From assembly GCA_025350285.1 (NCBI GenBank), contig JANXYE010000373.1, positions 1-12,904 on the forward strand: 12,904 nucleotides of DNA. The letters are read 5' to 3'. The position numbers were made by a program, and so were the translations under genes. The DNA comes from Chloroflexota bacterium. GTDB taxonomy: Bacteria > Chloroflexota > Dehalococcoidia > Tepidiformales > Tepidiformaceae. The notes beneath the pieces were generated by a model. The model saw only the letters and a list, made by a program, of their open reading frames with translations. It ran no database searches and was not told the origin of the DNA. Shown here in pieces: positions 1 to 8,155 of the stretch; within the stretch, counting starts at the first letter, position 1, and every line of letters starts with the position of its first letter.

Positions 1-80
1 AGACCCTTCGAAGCTGGGCCGTGTGTGTTAAATCCGGCCGGCCGGAGAGGCCATGTTTCCATGACAACCGGTGATCGGGA

Positions 81-104
81 CCTGTCTGAACTTCTTCAGA
101 CGGG
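81..104 (+). promoter_or_regulatory. Inverted-repeat hairpin or operator ahead of the acyl-CoA dehydrogenase
   Basis: A perfect 7-bp dyad, GTCTGAA (84-90) and TTCAGAC (95-101) around a CTTC loop, extends to a 10-bp stem (81-104) if one G-T pair is allowed. It ends directly before a -10-like hexamer, TACAAT, at 105-110, which matches the consensus at five of six positions. No good -35 box is seen at 16-18 bp spacing. The dyad therefore sits where a repressor or activator of the downstream gene could bind. TetR-type repressors commonly control acyl-CoA dehydrogenase genes, but that link is inference here. It could equally be an RNA hairpin from upstream transcription. Confidence 0.4.
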
Positions 105-110
105 TACAAT
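105..110 (+). promoter_or_regulatory. -10-like box for the acyl-CoA dehydrogenase gene
   Basis: TACAAT differs from TATAAT at one base and lies 28 bases before the ATG at 138. That would give a leader of about 20 nt holding the GGAGG ribosome site (126-130, 7-nt spacer). The -35 region is poor (CTGTCT at 82-87), so an activator or the overlapping dyad may matter. Confidence 0.35.
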
Positions 111-137
111 CGGGCCACATCCGCTGGAGGACGCCAG

Positions 138-1292
138 ATGCGCATTCGCTTCACCCCGCAACAGGCCGCCTTTCGCCAGGAGGTGCTCGACTTTTTGGGC
201 GAAAACCTCCCCGCCGACCGGGAAGGCCCGGAGGACGATCGGATGCGCGGGGAACTCGGCTGGTCGCCCGAGTTTTCGCGGAAGCTCGCGGCGAAGAACT
301 GGGTCGCGCTCGCGTGGCCGAAGGAATACGGGGGCAGCGCCCGCGGGCACATGGATCAGGTGATCTTCAACGAAGAGATGGCCTACCACCGGGCGCCGAT
401 TGGGGCGCACCGCCGTGGGGTCTTCTACGTGGGGCCGATCCTCATTCTCTACGGCACGGACGAGCAGAAAAAGAAGCACCTCAACGCGATCACCTCCGGT
501 TCTGGCTACTACTGCCAGCTGTTTAGCGAACCGGGCGCCGGCTCCGACCTCGCTTCGCTGCAAACACGCGCCGTGCGGGACGGCGACGACTACCTCGTTT
601 CCGGGCAGAAGATCTGGACATCGGACGGCCACCGCTCCGACTACGGCTGGCTGGTGGCACGGACGGACCCGGACGCACCGAAGCACAAGGGCATCAGCAC
701 GTTCATCTTCGACATGAAGGCGCCGGGCGTGACCGTGCGGCCGCTGGTGAATCTGGCCGGCATCCACAGCTTCAACGAGGTGTTTTTCGACAATGTCCGG
801 GTGCCAAAGGCGAACATGGTCGGCGAGGAGAACCGCGGCTGGTACCATGCCGCGGCCACGCTCGATTTCGAACGTTCGAGCATCGCCACGTTCGCCGGTA
901 CGCGCCGCTACCTGGACGATCTGCTGCCCCTCGTGCGCAGCCGTGGACTCGATGACCGCGACAGGCACGCGATGGCTGACCTCTACACGACGGTGCTCGT
1001 CGGGCAGATGCTTTCGTACTCGATAGCGTCGATGCAGGAGGCGGGGCGGGTGCCGAACAAGGAGGCTTCGGTCGCCAAGCTGATGAGCTCCGAACTGCGC
1101 CAGAACGCGAGCGTTGTCGCCATCCGGGCGCTGGGCATGGCCGGGCAGGTGCACGAAGGCCCCGGGGCGGTGAGATACGGCCGCTACACGCGGGACTACC
1201 TCGCGAACGTCTCGGCGACCATCGCCGGCGGGACGAGCGAGATTCAGCGGAACGTTGTCGCGACGCGGGGGTTGGGCCTGCCGCGCGGGTAG
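138..1292 (+). CDS. Acyl-CoA dehydrogenase (FAD-dependent, Glu base predicted at residue 245)
   Basis: This 384-residue protein has full family length and should introduce an alpha,beta double bond into an acyl-CoA, passing electrons from FAD to an electron-transfer flavoprotein. The N-terminal helical domain spans about 1-120. The flavin/substrate signature FSEPGAGSDLASL is at 129-141 in the middle beta domain. The C-terminal helical domain ends in IAGGTSEIQRN (362-372), the region that contacts FAD across the dimer. In medium-chain enzymes the catalytic Glu376 lies in YEGT. Here that position is Gly364. A glutamate in LDFER (Glu245) falls where isovaleryl-CoA and long-chain dehydrogenases keep their base, so the enzyme is probably active with that geometry. 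IAGGTSEIQ-type enzymes are frequent in branched-chain and sterol side-chain catabolism, so the substrate is unknown. ATG 138 is preceded by GGAGG with a 7-nt spacer. It converges on the permease gene, with two bases between the stop codons. Confidence 0.95.
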   Translation: MRIRFTPQQAAFRQEVLDFLGENLPADREGPEDDRMRGELGWSPEFSRKLAAKNWVALAWPKEYGGSARGHMDQVIFNEEMAYHRAPIGAHRRGVFYVGPILILYGTDEQKKKHLNAITSGSGYYCQLFSEPGAGSDLASLQTRAVRDGDDYLVSGQKIWTSDGHRSDYGWLVARTDPDAPKHKGISTFIFDMKAPGVTVRPLVNLAGIHSFNEVFFDNVRVPKANMVGEENRGWYHAAATLDFERSSIATFAGTRRYLDDLLPLVRSRGLDDRDRHAMADLYTTVLVGQMLSYSIASMQEAGRVPNKEASVAKLMSSELRQNASVVAIRALGMAGQVHEGPGAVRYGRYTRDYLANVSATIAGGTSEIQRNVVATRGLGLPRG

Positions 1293-1294
1293 GG

Positions 1295-4200
1295 TCATTC
1301 GCCGCGAAGGGCGGCGGCGTCCGTGCTTCGGGCCACCGAGCGCGCGGCCAACCAGAGCGCGAGCGCGAATACGGCGAAGACGACAAGCACGCCCAGGCCG
1401 ACGACGGGCCAGCGCGTTTCGAGGATGAACGACGGCTCGACGCGTTCGCCCCTCTCCGTGACATCGAGAAACGAAAGCATCCGGCTGCTGACGAACAGCC
1501 CCAGCAAACAGCCCGCGGAGACGCCGACCGCGAACACGAACGCATACTCCAGGGTGAGCATGCCCAACACCTGGCGCGGCGACAGGCCAATCGCGCGGAC
1601 GACCGCAATCTCGACCCGGCGGCGTCGAAGCGCGGCGAGGAGCGACGTCAACAACGCCGCCGCCACGAGCGCGAGTATCGCTACGAACGCCGCCGAGAGG
1701 ATACCGCTCCCGCTAGCCGCGATGAGTGGATTGCGCGTATTGGCGTCGATGGCTTCCTGCCGAGTGAAGATCTTCTCGAGCTGGAAAGGCGCGTTCGGCA
1801 GTGCGTTGGTGATCGCCGCGAGGTCCGCGCCGGGCTTCAGTTGAAGCCAGAGTTCGTTGCGATCTATCTCACCGCCAAGGCCCGGATAGGCGATGTCGCG
1901 CCAGGCCAGCAAGCGATCGCGGTTGAAGACGATGACCGGGCCGTCGCGGGTGTGCGTCGATGGAAACAGGTCGAATGTACCGTGCACGACGATGGGGACG
2001 AGGGTGCCGCCGACCCTTAGCATGGCGTTCTGCCCGATCGCGGCGCCCGTCGCGCCGGCGAATGACGAACTCACGATCGCCGGGATGGGCGTCAGGAAGC
2101 TTGAAAGGAAGACGCCCCGCTGCTCCCGCGAGGCGCCCTGGCGGAACGCGAACCTGGCGGCCTGCTTGCCACCGTGCTGACCCTGCGAGACCACCTCGAA
2201 CGTGTCCGGTGTACTCGCGGTGGTGGGAAAAGGCGCCCACTGTGACGGGCTCTCGAAGTCATCGACGGACGAATCGACCGCGTTAGCTGTCGATGTTATG
2301 TCGTCGATGAAGAGCACCGGCGCGACCGGGAGATTCGCGCCGCCGGTGACCACGAGGGCCACCAGCGATAGCGGATAGGTGGGTTCGAAGAGCTTCGAGG
2401 CAATCGGCGCGCTGAACCGCGTCCAGGTCGCCGTCACCTGCTCGAGTTCAACCAGCGGGAGCAACGTATAGCGCCCGTTCGCGTCGCGAATCCCGGCCCG
2501 GAGCGTTTGTCCCGCGATGGAGTCGTCACTCCGTGCCCAGATGTTGAGGGTGTCGGGCGTGCCAACGAGCGGCTTGCCGGGGAGGGCGGGGAGGCCATCT
2601 ATCTGGGTGAGGAGATCATTCAGTGAAATGCTGGCGAGGTCGTCGCGGAACCAGAGCATCTGGCGGGCGGCCCTGGGGTCGATGGCGAGCACCTGGTACT
2701 GGTTCTGCGCGAAGCCCGCGACCGCCGGCGCGGCCGTCGTCCGCACGACCGTCGAAGCGCGTTCCACGCCCGGGAGCGCGGCGGCGTTTTGCTCGTACGC
2801 ATCGCGCTCCGTCTCGGAGACCGGGACGCCGTTCGCGGGGGAGGCGCGGATGTCCACGCCGGCCTCGTAGTTGGCGCGATCGCGATAGGAACGGTCGGCG
2901 GTGCGCGTGTAGCTGGCCGCGAACGTGCCAACCGCGACGGCCATCATCAGGAGCAGCGTCAGCCTCGTGTACTGGCCGGAGTTTCGGACGAGTTGGGCGA
3001 GGCCGAGCGAGACGGCCGCGCCGGACACGACGTTCGTGGCGCGGGCGACCAGGCGGAGCAACAGGGGAGCGAAGCGGAGGATGAGCGCCCCGGCGGCGAG
3101 GATGGCGAGCGCCGGAGAGGCGAGCAGGAGCGGATCGCTGCTCAGCCCGCCCGTGGACGAAGGTGTGAAGACGGAGCCGCGCTCGCGAAGTTCTATGAGC
3201 AAGAGGATTGCCCCGGCGGCGAATATGACATCGAGGTAGTAGCGCTGGATGACGGACAGAGCCGGCCGCGAAAGCCCGCGGCGGACGCCGGTCGCGCCGC
3301 TGAGGGCGGCGAACAGCGCGGGGAGCGTGAGCGCCACGAGAGAGAGCGCCACACCCGCGGCCGCCATCGCGAACGACAGCGGGACGACGGTGACGGGCAA
3401 GAGTTCGCCGTCCGTGACATCGGTGAAGAGCGGTGTCAGGCCGAGGAGGGCCGTCACCCCGGCGGCGAGGAACGGCGCGGCGATCAGCGTCGGGAGGCCG
3501 ATGATCAGGCCCTGCACGAGGTAGAGCGAGAGCACCTGAATAAGCGTGGCTCCGCGCCCGCGCAGGAGGGCGATCTCCCCGGCCTGGCGCTCGACGACGA
3601 TCGCCGCCACGAGGCCCACGTAGAACAGTGCGATCCCGGTGATCTCCAGGAGGAGGACCGCCAGCGGCGTCTGTTGGTAGTCGGCGCTGCGGCCGAAGCG
3701 GTTGAGCGTGTCCCGCAGGGGGCTCACGGCGAAGCCGCCGAGCGGCTCGAACTCGTTGTACATGTTCACGAGGTCGTCGTGGGCGCGGCGGAAGTTGGTG
3801 CGCGTCAGCCGCTCGGGGTTGGCCCGCACCTGCCAGGCGGTGGAGGCCCTGTACGCCGGGTAGAGAGCGCCGAAGCCGTCGAGCAGGGTCTGCTCGTTCG
3901 TGAGCATCTGCACGATGGCGCCGACGTTCTCGATAGGCAGCGTGAACGGTTCGAAGTAACGCCCGCTTGAACCCACCCAGAACGGATCGTCCGCGTCGAT
4001 CGGCGCGATGATCGCGGTCAGCCTGGCGGGGATGGTGAAGGCCACGGCCTCGGTGATCGGGCAGGGAGGCGGAGGCGGAGGAAACGCGTCGGTCGGCAAG
4101 TCCCGGTCGCAATTATCGAATTGCTCGCGGAGTTCGAACACGTCGCCCACTTTCAGCCCGCCCCGATCGGCGGCGGCCGCGGACATAGCGACTTCGATAA

Positions 4201-4657
4201 TCCTGCCGTCGGTGACGGCGGGCAGCTGGCCGCTGATAACGCGCACGTGGCTCTCGTAACCCTGGAGCGACTGGGGCTCGCCCTGGGGCAGGCGGCCCTT
4301 ATCCGGTGGATCGCCCGGCCTGGCGACGCCGAACCGCCCAAGGCGAATGACACGGTACTGGTCTGTCCGAAACCAGCCGATCCGCTCCGTGATGCGCTGC
4401 TCGACGGACGCCCTGAAGGCCTTGCCCTCGGCGGTCTGGAGGGCGACGCCGGAGAACGCGACGCGTGTGTTGGCGTTGCCGCGGAGTTCGGTGCGGATCG
4501 TGTATGTGAGGCCGAGGTCGGCCATGGCGCGCGAATAAATGGGCGCCGCCGCCAGCAACATCGCCGCGACGACGATGCCGAGCGCCATCACCCCGGCCAA
4601 CACGCGGTTGGCGGCGAGTTGTTTCACGGCGAGCGAGACCAACTGGCCCAAGGCCAC
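1295..4657 (-). CDS. Large FtsX/MacB-type ABC transporter permease (permease A)
   Basis: This 1120-residue membrane protein has two FtsX-like cores. Predicted TM segments lie at about 19-40, 333-355, 373-405, 424-450, 473-490, 510-535, 563-583, 985-1009, 1035-1058 and 1084-1105. Two external domains lie between them, at about 45-330 and 585-980. The cytoplasmic coupling motifs after the first TM of each core are VERQAGEIALLRGRGA (355-370) and RRRRVEIAVVRAIG (1011-1024), typical of FtsX/LolC/MacB permeases that transmit ATPase movement to external domains. The second external domain has a jelly-roll-like stretch (about 700-850, with IDDI at 784-787 and DDFES at 799-803). Six consecutive prolines (193-198) lie between Cys183 and Cys199, the only cysteines outside the membrane. 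It is a paralogue of the divergent permease at 4741. GTG 4657 is the most upstream in-frame start after a stop, but no well-spaced ribosome site supports it, and TTG 4651 or TTG 4642 remain possible. Substrate unknown. Confidence 0.9.
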   Translation of the reverse strand: MALGQLVSLAVKQLAANRVLAGVMALGIVVAAMLLAAAPIYSRAMADLGLTYTIRTELRGNANTRVAFSGVALQTAEGKAFRASVEQRITERIGWFRTDQYRVIRLGRFGVARPGDPPDKGRLPQGEPQSLQGYESHVRVISGQLPAVTDGRIIEVAMSAAAADRGGLKVGDVFELREQFDNCDRDLPTDAFPPPPPPCPITEAVAFTIPARLTAIIAPIDADDPFWVGSSGRYFEPFTLPIENVGAIVQMLTNEQTLLDGFGALYPAYRASTAWQVRANPERLTRTNFRRAHDDLVNMYNEFEPLGGFAVSPLRDTLNRFGRSADYQQTPLAVLLLEITGIALFYVGLVAAIVVERQAGEIALLRGRGATLIQVLSLYLVQGLIIGLPTLIAAPFLAAGVTALLGLTPLFTDVTDGELLPVTVVPLSFAMAAAGVALSLVALTLPALFAALSGATGVRRGLSRPALSVIQRYYLDVIFAAGAILLLIELRERGSVFTPSSTGGLSSDPLLLASPALAILAAGALILRFAPLLLRLVARATNVVSGAAVSLGLAQLVRNSGQYTRLTLLLMMAVAVGTFAASYTRTADRSYRDRANYEAGVDIRASPANGVPVSETERDAYEQNAAALPGVERASTVVRTTAAPAVAGFAQNQYQVLAIDPRAARQMLWFRDDLASISLNDLLTQIDGLPALPGKPLVGTPDTLNIWARSDDSIAGQTLRAGIRDANGRYTLLPLVELEQVTATWTRFSAPIASKLFEPTYPLSLVALVVTGGANLPVAPVLFIDDITSTANAVDSSVDDFESPSQWAPFPTTASTPDTFEVVSQGQHGGKQAARFAFRQGASREQRGVFLSSFLTPIPAIVSSSFAGATGAAIGQNAMLRVGGTLVPIVVHGTFDLFPSTHTRDGPVIVFNRDRLLAWRDIAYPGLGGEIDRNELWLQLKPGADLAAITNALPNAPFQLEKIFTRQEAIDANTRNPLIAASGSGILSAAFVAILALVAAALLTSLLAALRRRRVEIAVVRAIGLSPRQVLGMLTLEYAFVFAVGVSAGCLLGLFVSSRMLSFLDVTERGERVEPSFILETRWPVVGLGVLVVFAVFALALWLAARSVARSTDAAALRGE
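1300..1316 (+). terminator. Possible GC hairpin just after the acyl-CoA dehydrogenase stop
   Basis: CGCCGC (1300-1305) pairs perfectly with GCGGCG (1311-1316) around GAAGG, eight bases past the stop codon. There is no T-tract, and it lies inside the last codons of the convergent permease gene. It may slow polymerase from the left but could be a by-product of GC-rich coding sequence. Confidence 0.2.
4064..4081 (-). other. Six-proline codon run in permease A
   Basis: Codons 193-198 of permease A read CCT/CCG/CCC and encode six prolines, followed by Cys199 and Pro200. Runs of this kind stall ribosomes and normally need elongation factor P. The paralogous permease has no such run, so it is a recent or lineage-specific insertion in an external loop. 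Confidence 0.9.
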
Positions 4658-4669
4658 CCCCAGCGGGCC

Positions 4670-4698
4670 AATCTACCCTGCCCCGCCCACTTTGTCCC
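4670..4698 (-). promoter_or_regulatory. Candidate promoter for permease A
   Basis: On the minus strand, GGGACA (4693-4698, four of six matches to -35) and TAGATT (4670-4675, four of six to -10) are spaced by exactly 17 bp. Transcription would start near 4663, leaving only about five or six bases before the GTG at 4657, so the message would be nearly leaderless. Confidence 0.35.
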
Positions 4699-4720
4699 GC
4701 TTCGAGCGGGCCTGTAGGCT
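4692..4720 (+). promoter_or_regulatory. Weak candidate promoter for the permease B operon
   Basis: TTGTCC (4692-4697) and TAGGCT (4715-4720) are 17 bp apart, with four and three matches to consensus. The pair overlaps the minus-strand promoter candidate, so the two directions would compete or be co-regulated. The box quality is poor and this call is tentative. Confidence 0.25.
4696..4710. promoter_or_regulatory. Dyad in the divergent permease promoter gap
   Basis: CCCGCT and AGCGGG form a perfect 6-bp inverted repeat around TCG. It lies near the middle of the 83-bp gap between the two permease starts and overlaps both candidate -35 regions. That position suits an operator controlling both arms of the transporter locus. 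It could also form a small hairpin in the permease B leader. Confidence 0.4.
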
Positions 4721-4740
4721 TTGCGCGCTGGAGGGGACCC

Positions 4741-7700
4741 ATGGGAAGTCTCGCCACGGTCGTGCGGATGGTCGCCCAGCGCAGCCTGGGACACTGGAAG
4801 CTGTTCGCGGCGATGGCCACCGGGGCCATCCTCTGCTCGGCCCTGATGGCCTGCGTGATCCTCTACTCCGATGCGGTGCGCGACCTTGGCCTCAGCCATG
4901 CGCTTGAATCGCAGCCGCCGTACGCCCTCGATATCCGGCAGGTGAGCACCAGCCAACGCTTCAGCGGCGACGCCTACGCGAAACTGCGAGGCACGACGGA
5001 CCAGCTCCTCGATCAACAAACCGCGAACTTCCGCAAGGGCACGGTCCACTTCGGGCGGTCCGCAACGTTCTTTCCCACGGGGCCGGGCGAGCCAGTAGCG
5101 AAGGACGACAACCGCCCGCGGGCAAACCTTCAGTTCCTGGACGACCTCCTCGCCCACATCCACATCATCGAAGGGGCCGCGCCCGCACCGTTCACGACCG
5201 GCAAGCCCAACACGCCTCCGCCCGTTGTGGAAGCGCTCCTGAGCAAAAAGGGCGCCGACCTCCTCGGCGTGAAGGTGGGCCAGGAGTTCGACCTGAACCC
5301 GCACTGGCGGCCCGTCGTTCCGGTCCGTATCCGCGTTAGCGGGATTGTCGAACCCAACGACCTGAACGAACCGTACTGGTTTGGCCAGAAGGACCGTTTC
5401 GAACTCAACACGACGTGGCCGACGCTGCTGTTCTTCGTGGATGAACAGACGCTGATTAAGGGCGTGGGCGGGTACCTGCCAGACATGGACGGGTCGATCG
5501 AGACGTTCGCGTCGATCGACACGAGCGCCATCAACAGCGGCAACGCGAAGACCGTCGAATCGGCCGTGGCCGGACTGAGGGGGGCGGTCAGTTCCCAGCT
5601 CACCATCAGCTACGTGGAAACGACGCTCGACACGACAATCAAGAGCTTCCGCGAAAAGCTCTTCTTCACGCGGCTTCCGCTCTTCGCGCTGATGATTCAG
5701 ATCGTCGGGATCGTGCTCTTCTACCTCGTGATGGTCTCGACGATGGTCGTCGAACGGCAGTCCGGCGAGATCGCGCTCCTGAAGAGCCGGGGCGCTGGGA
5801 CGCCGCAGGTGATGACCGTCTTCCTTATCGAGGGCCTCGGGATTATGGCGATTGCGACCATCGCCGGGCCGTTCCTCGCTTCCGGCGCGATCTCGCTGCT
5901 TGGGCTCACGCCGCCCTTCCAGGAGCTGAGCAACGGCGACCTGCTCAAGGTGCCGCTGACGCCCCTCAGCTTCGCACTCGCGCTCGGCGGAGGGTTGCTG
6001 GCGCTCGGGGCGCTGCTCTGGCCCGCCTACCGCGCCTGCGGCTTTAGCATCACCCACTACAAACAGCAGATTTCGCGGCCGCCGCGACAATCGGCGTTCC
6101 TGCGCTACTACCTGGACCTTGTGCTTGTCGGCGTCGCCGCCTTCGCGTTCTACCAGCTCCGCCAGAAAGGCTCGTTCGTCACCGAGAGCCTCTTCGGCGA
6201 CCTCTCCGCCGACCCGATCCTCTTAGCCACGCCGTCGCTGTTCATGCTCATGGCGGCGCTGGTCTTTCTGCGCGTGTTTCCGCTCGCGCTGCGGCTCGTC
6301 CTGCGCGTTTCGAGCACGCTCAAAGGTCCGACGATCTCGCTGGGCTTGACGCGCATGGCGCGCAGCCCGCTACAGCACAGCAGGTTGATTTTGCTGCTCA
6401 TCCTGGCCACCGCCGTCGGCATGTTCGCGGCCGGGTTCCGATCGACACTCGAACGCGGCTACGAAGACCGCGCCGCGTACAAGGCCGGGGCCGAGGGCCG
6501 CCTGACGGACATTCGCCAGCCGGCCCAGCTCCCCGACGCGGCGTTCCGCAAAGCCATCACGGAGGGCACGGGCGGCGCGGATGTCTGCCCGGTGACCCGC
6601 CTGAACTCCTACTTCAGCCCAACCCTGTTCCAGTCCGTCAACGTCACGCTCCTCGGCGTTTGCGGCGACCAGTTCAAGGACCTGCCCTCGTGGCGGTCTG
6701 ACTTCGCCAGCGACTCGCTGAACACCCTGCTCGACAAACTCAAGCCCGTGTCGCCGATCACGGCGCCCGCGCCGGTCGTCATCCCCGCGAACGCCCGCTA
6801 CCTGGGCCTCTGGGCGCAGATGCCACTGCCCGCGAACTTCGCGCCGATGGGGGTGCGCCTGCGCGACAGCGACGGCGGCCTTTGGGAGTACCGGCTCGTC
6901 ACCGAAGGGCCGAACGTCGCCGACACGTGGCAATTCTTCGTGACGGACTTGAGCCGCCCAACCAGCATCCGCCCGAGCGGCGTTCAGCCGGCGGCGGCGG
7001 ACCGCAAGTGGGTGTTCGATAGCTTCTTCATCGCGCTGCCGGGCGCCCAGCCGCAGGTGAGCCAGACGGTAAACCTGCCGATCGACGACCTTCAGACCTC
7101 CGCCGCCGCGTCGCTCGCGGCGGGCTGGGGGAAGGCGGGCTTCGCGGACGGGACGGTCATCGAGACGTTCGAGAGCATCGATCAGTACGAGCTGCTGAAG
7201 GGCGTCTCGGCGGCGGGCGACCCGGGGCAACTTGCTCGCGGCCGGGCGCCGGCGGGCAGGCAGGGCGCCGTGGCGCGGATTTCGTTCATCCGCGGGCGCA
7301 CGGGCTCGCCGGTGGTCGCATTCCGCACGTTGCGCGATTCAAGCCCGCTGCGGGTGCTCGCGAACTCGAAGTTCCTCGATAAGCAGGGCAAAAAGGTCGG
7401 CGACACCTTCCCCCTGTTCATCAACAGCCAGTACTCGACCGTGGTCATCGCCGGGCGGTTCGACCTCTTCCCAACGTACGACCCGGCTTCCGCTGAAGCG
7501 TTCCTTGTCGCGGACGGGACGGCAGTCCAGAGGACCGCGACGCGTATCCCCGGAGCCGGGAGCAACGTTTACGCGAACGAAGCGTGGTTGCTTTCGAAAG
7601 GGAGCGTGCCCATCCAGAAGGAAGCCCTGAAGGCGAAAGGGATCAACGTCGAGCAGGTCTTCGACCGCGAACAGATCCTGGCCGAACAATCGTCGGACCC

Positions 7701-8139
7701 GCTCGTGGCGGCAAGCTGGGAGGGAATCCTGTTCCTCGCCTTCGCGGGCGTCCTGCTCGTCAGCGCGCTCGGGTTCGTGACCTATGCGGGGCTTGGCGCC
7801 CAGGCGCGTTCGCTCGAATTCGCGATCCTGCGCACGATGGGCCTCTCCGCCAGGCAGATCTTCTCGGTGGTCACGTTCGAACAGGCCTTTGTCGTGATCG
7901 CCGGGATGGCCGCGGGGACGCTCCTCGGCTTCCCCCTGAGCCGGCTGATGATCAGCTACATGGGCCTCACCGAAAATGGCAAGGACCCGCTGCCGCCCCT
8001 GCTCTCAGTCGTGAACTGGCAATCGGTCATCACCGTGTGGCTCTTGCTCGGTATCGTGGTAGTGTCCACCGTCATCTCGCTCGTGGCGCTTTACTCGCGG
8101 CTGGCGGTTAGCCGCGCGCTAAGGATGGGTGAGTTATGA
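4741..8139 (+). CDS. Large FtsX/MacB-type ABC transporter permease (permease B)
   Basis: This 1132-residue paralogue of permease A has the same order of parts. TM segments are at about 20-42, 311-335, 355-385, 405-430, 455-472, 492-515, 547-566, 992-1016, 1042-1068 and 1093-1118. Its coupling motifs are VERQSGEIALLKSRGA (337-352) and QARSLEFAILRTMG (1021-1034). External domains span about 45-305 and 570-985. Further shared landmarks are GLTPPF (388-393), RYYLDL (455-460) and FDLFPT (907-912). In the second external domain, residues 685-860 look like jelly-roll sandwich modules: LWAQ and a W-QFF strand, then IDDLQT (781-786) and ETFESIDQY (808-816). Cys616 and Cys641 are the only cysteines outside the membrane and could form a disulfide. 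The start has GGAGG (4730-4734) six bases upstream. The ATPase genes follow at once, indicating an operon. Likely role: energised extraction, export or signal transmission across the membrane; substrate unknown. Confidence 0.92.
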   Translation: MGSLATVVRMVAQRSLGHWKLFAAMATGAILCSALMACVILYSDAVRDLGLSHALESQPPYALDIRQVSTSQRFSGDAYAKLRGTTDQLLDQQTANFRKGTVHFGRSATFFPTGPGEPVAKDDNRPRANLQFLDDLLAHIHIIEGAAPAPFTTGKPNTPPPVVEALLSKKGADLLGVKVGQEFDLNPHWRPVVPVRIRVSGIVEPNDLNEPYWFGQKDRFELNTTWPTLLFFVDEQTLIKGVGGYLPDMDGSIETFASIDTSAINSGNAKTVESAVAGLRGAVSSQLTISYVETTLDTTIKSFREKLFFTRLPLFALMIQIVGIVLFYLVMVSTMVVERQSGEIALLKSRGAGTPQVMTVFLIEGLGIMAIATIAGPFLASGAISLLGLTPPFQELSNGDLLKVPLTPLSFALALGGGLLALGALLWPAYRACGFSITHYKQQISRPPRQSAFLRYYLDLVLVGVAAFAFYQLRQKGSFVTESLFGDLSADPILLATPSLFMLMAALVFLRVFPLALRLVLRVSSTLKGPTISLGLTRMARSPLQHSRLILLLILATAVGMFAAGFRSTLERGYEDRAAYKAGAEGRLTDIRQPAQLPDAAFRKAITEGTGGADVCPVTRLNSYFSPTLFQSVNVTLLGVCGDQFKDLPSWRSDFASDSLNTLLDKLKPVSPITAPAPVVIPANARYLGLWAQMPLPANFAPMGVRLRDSDGGLWEYRLVTEGPNVADTWQFFVTDLSRPTSIRPSGVQPAAADRKWVFDSFFIALPGAQPQVSQTVNLPIDDLQTSAAASLAAGWGKAGFADGTVIETFESIDQYELLKGVSAAGDPGQLARGRAPAGRQGAVARISFIRGRTGSPVVAFRTLRDSSPLRVLANSKFLDKQGKKVGDTFPLFINSQYSTVVIAGRFDLFPTYDPASAEAFLVADGTAVQRTATRIPGAGSNVYANEAWLLSKGSVPIQKEALKAKGINVEQVFDREQILAEQSSDPLVAASWEGILFLAFAGVLLVSALGFVTYAGLGAQARSLEFAILRTMGLSARQIFSVVTFEQAFVVIAGMAAGTLLGFPLSRLMISYMGLTENGKDPLPPLLSVVNWQSVITVWLLLGIVVVSTVISLVALYSRLAVSRALRMGEL

Positions 8140-8155
8140 TCCGCGGATTCGCGGC

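Noticed and set aside
33..46. 14-bp perfect palindrome TCCGGCCGGCCGGA near the left edge
   Set aside because: A simple GC tandem of CCGG units with no nearby gene end or promoter; not enough to call an operator or terminator.
138..1292. Reading the dehydrogenase as catalytically dead because YEGT is replaced by AGGT
   Set aside because: Glu245 occupies the alternative base position used by isovaleryl- and long-chain-type enzymes.
96..1298. 400-residue minus-strand open frame opposite the acyl-CoA dehydrogenase
   Set aside because: It is a GC-rich antisense shadow of a clearly recognised gene, rich in Arg, His and Val with no family motif.
2616..4112. Long Arg/Pro-rich frames inside permease A, including a 498-residue minus frame and a 393-residue plus frame at 2789-3970
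   Set aside because: Composition is typical of out-of-frame reading in GC-rich DNA, while the permease frame has TM segments and FtsX motifs throughout.
4624..6090. 488-residue minus-strand frame opposite permease B
   Set aside because: It overlaps the permease A start and the whole promoter gap, has no motif, and is charged low-complexity sequence.
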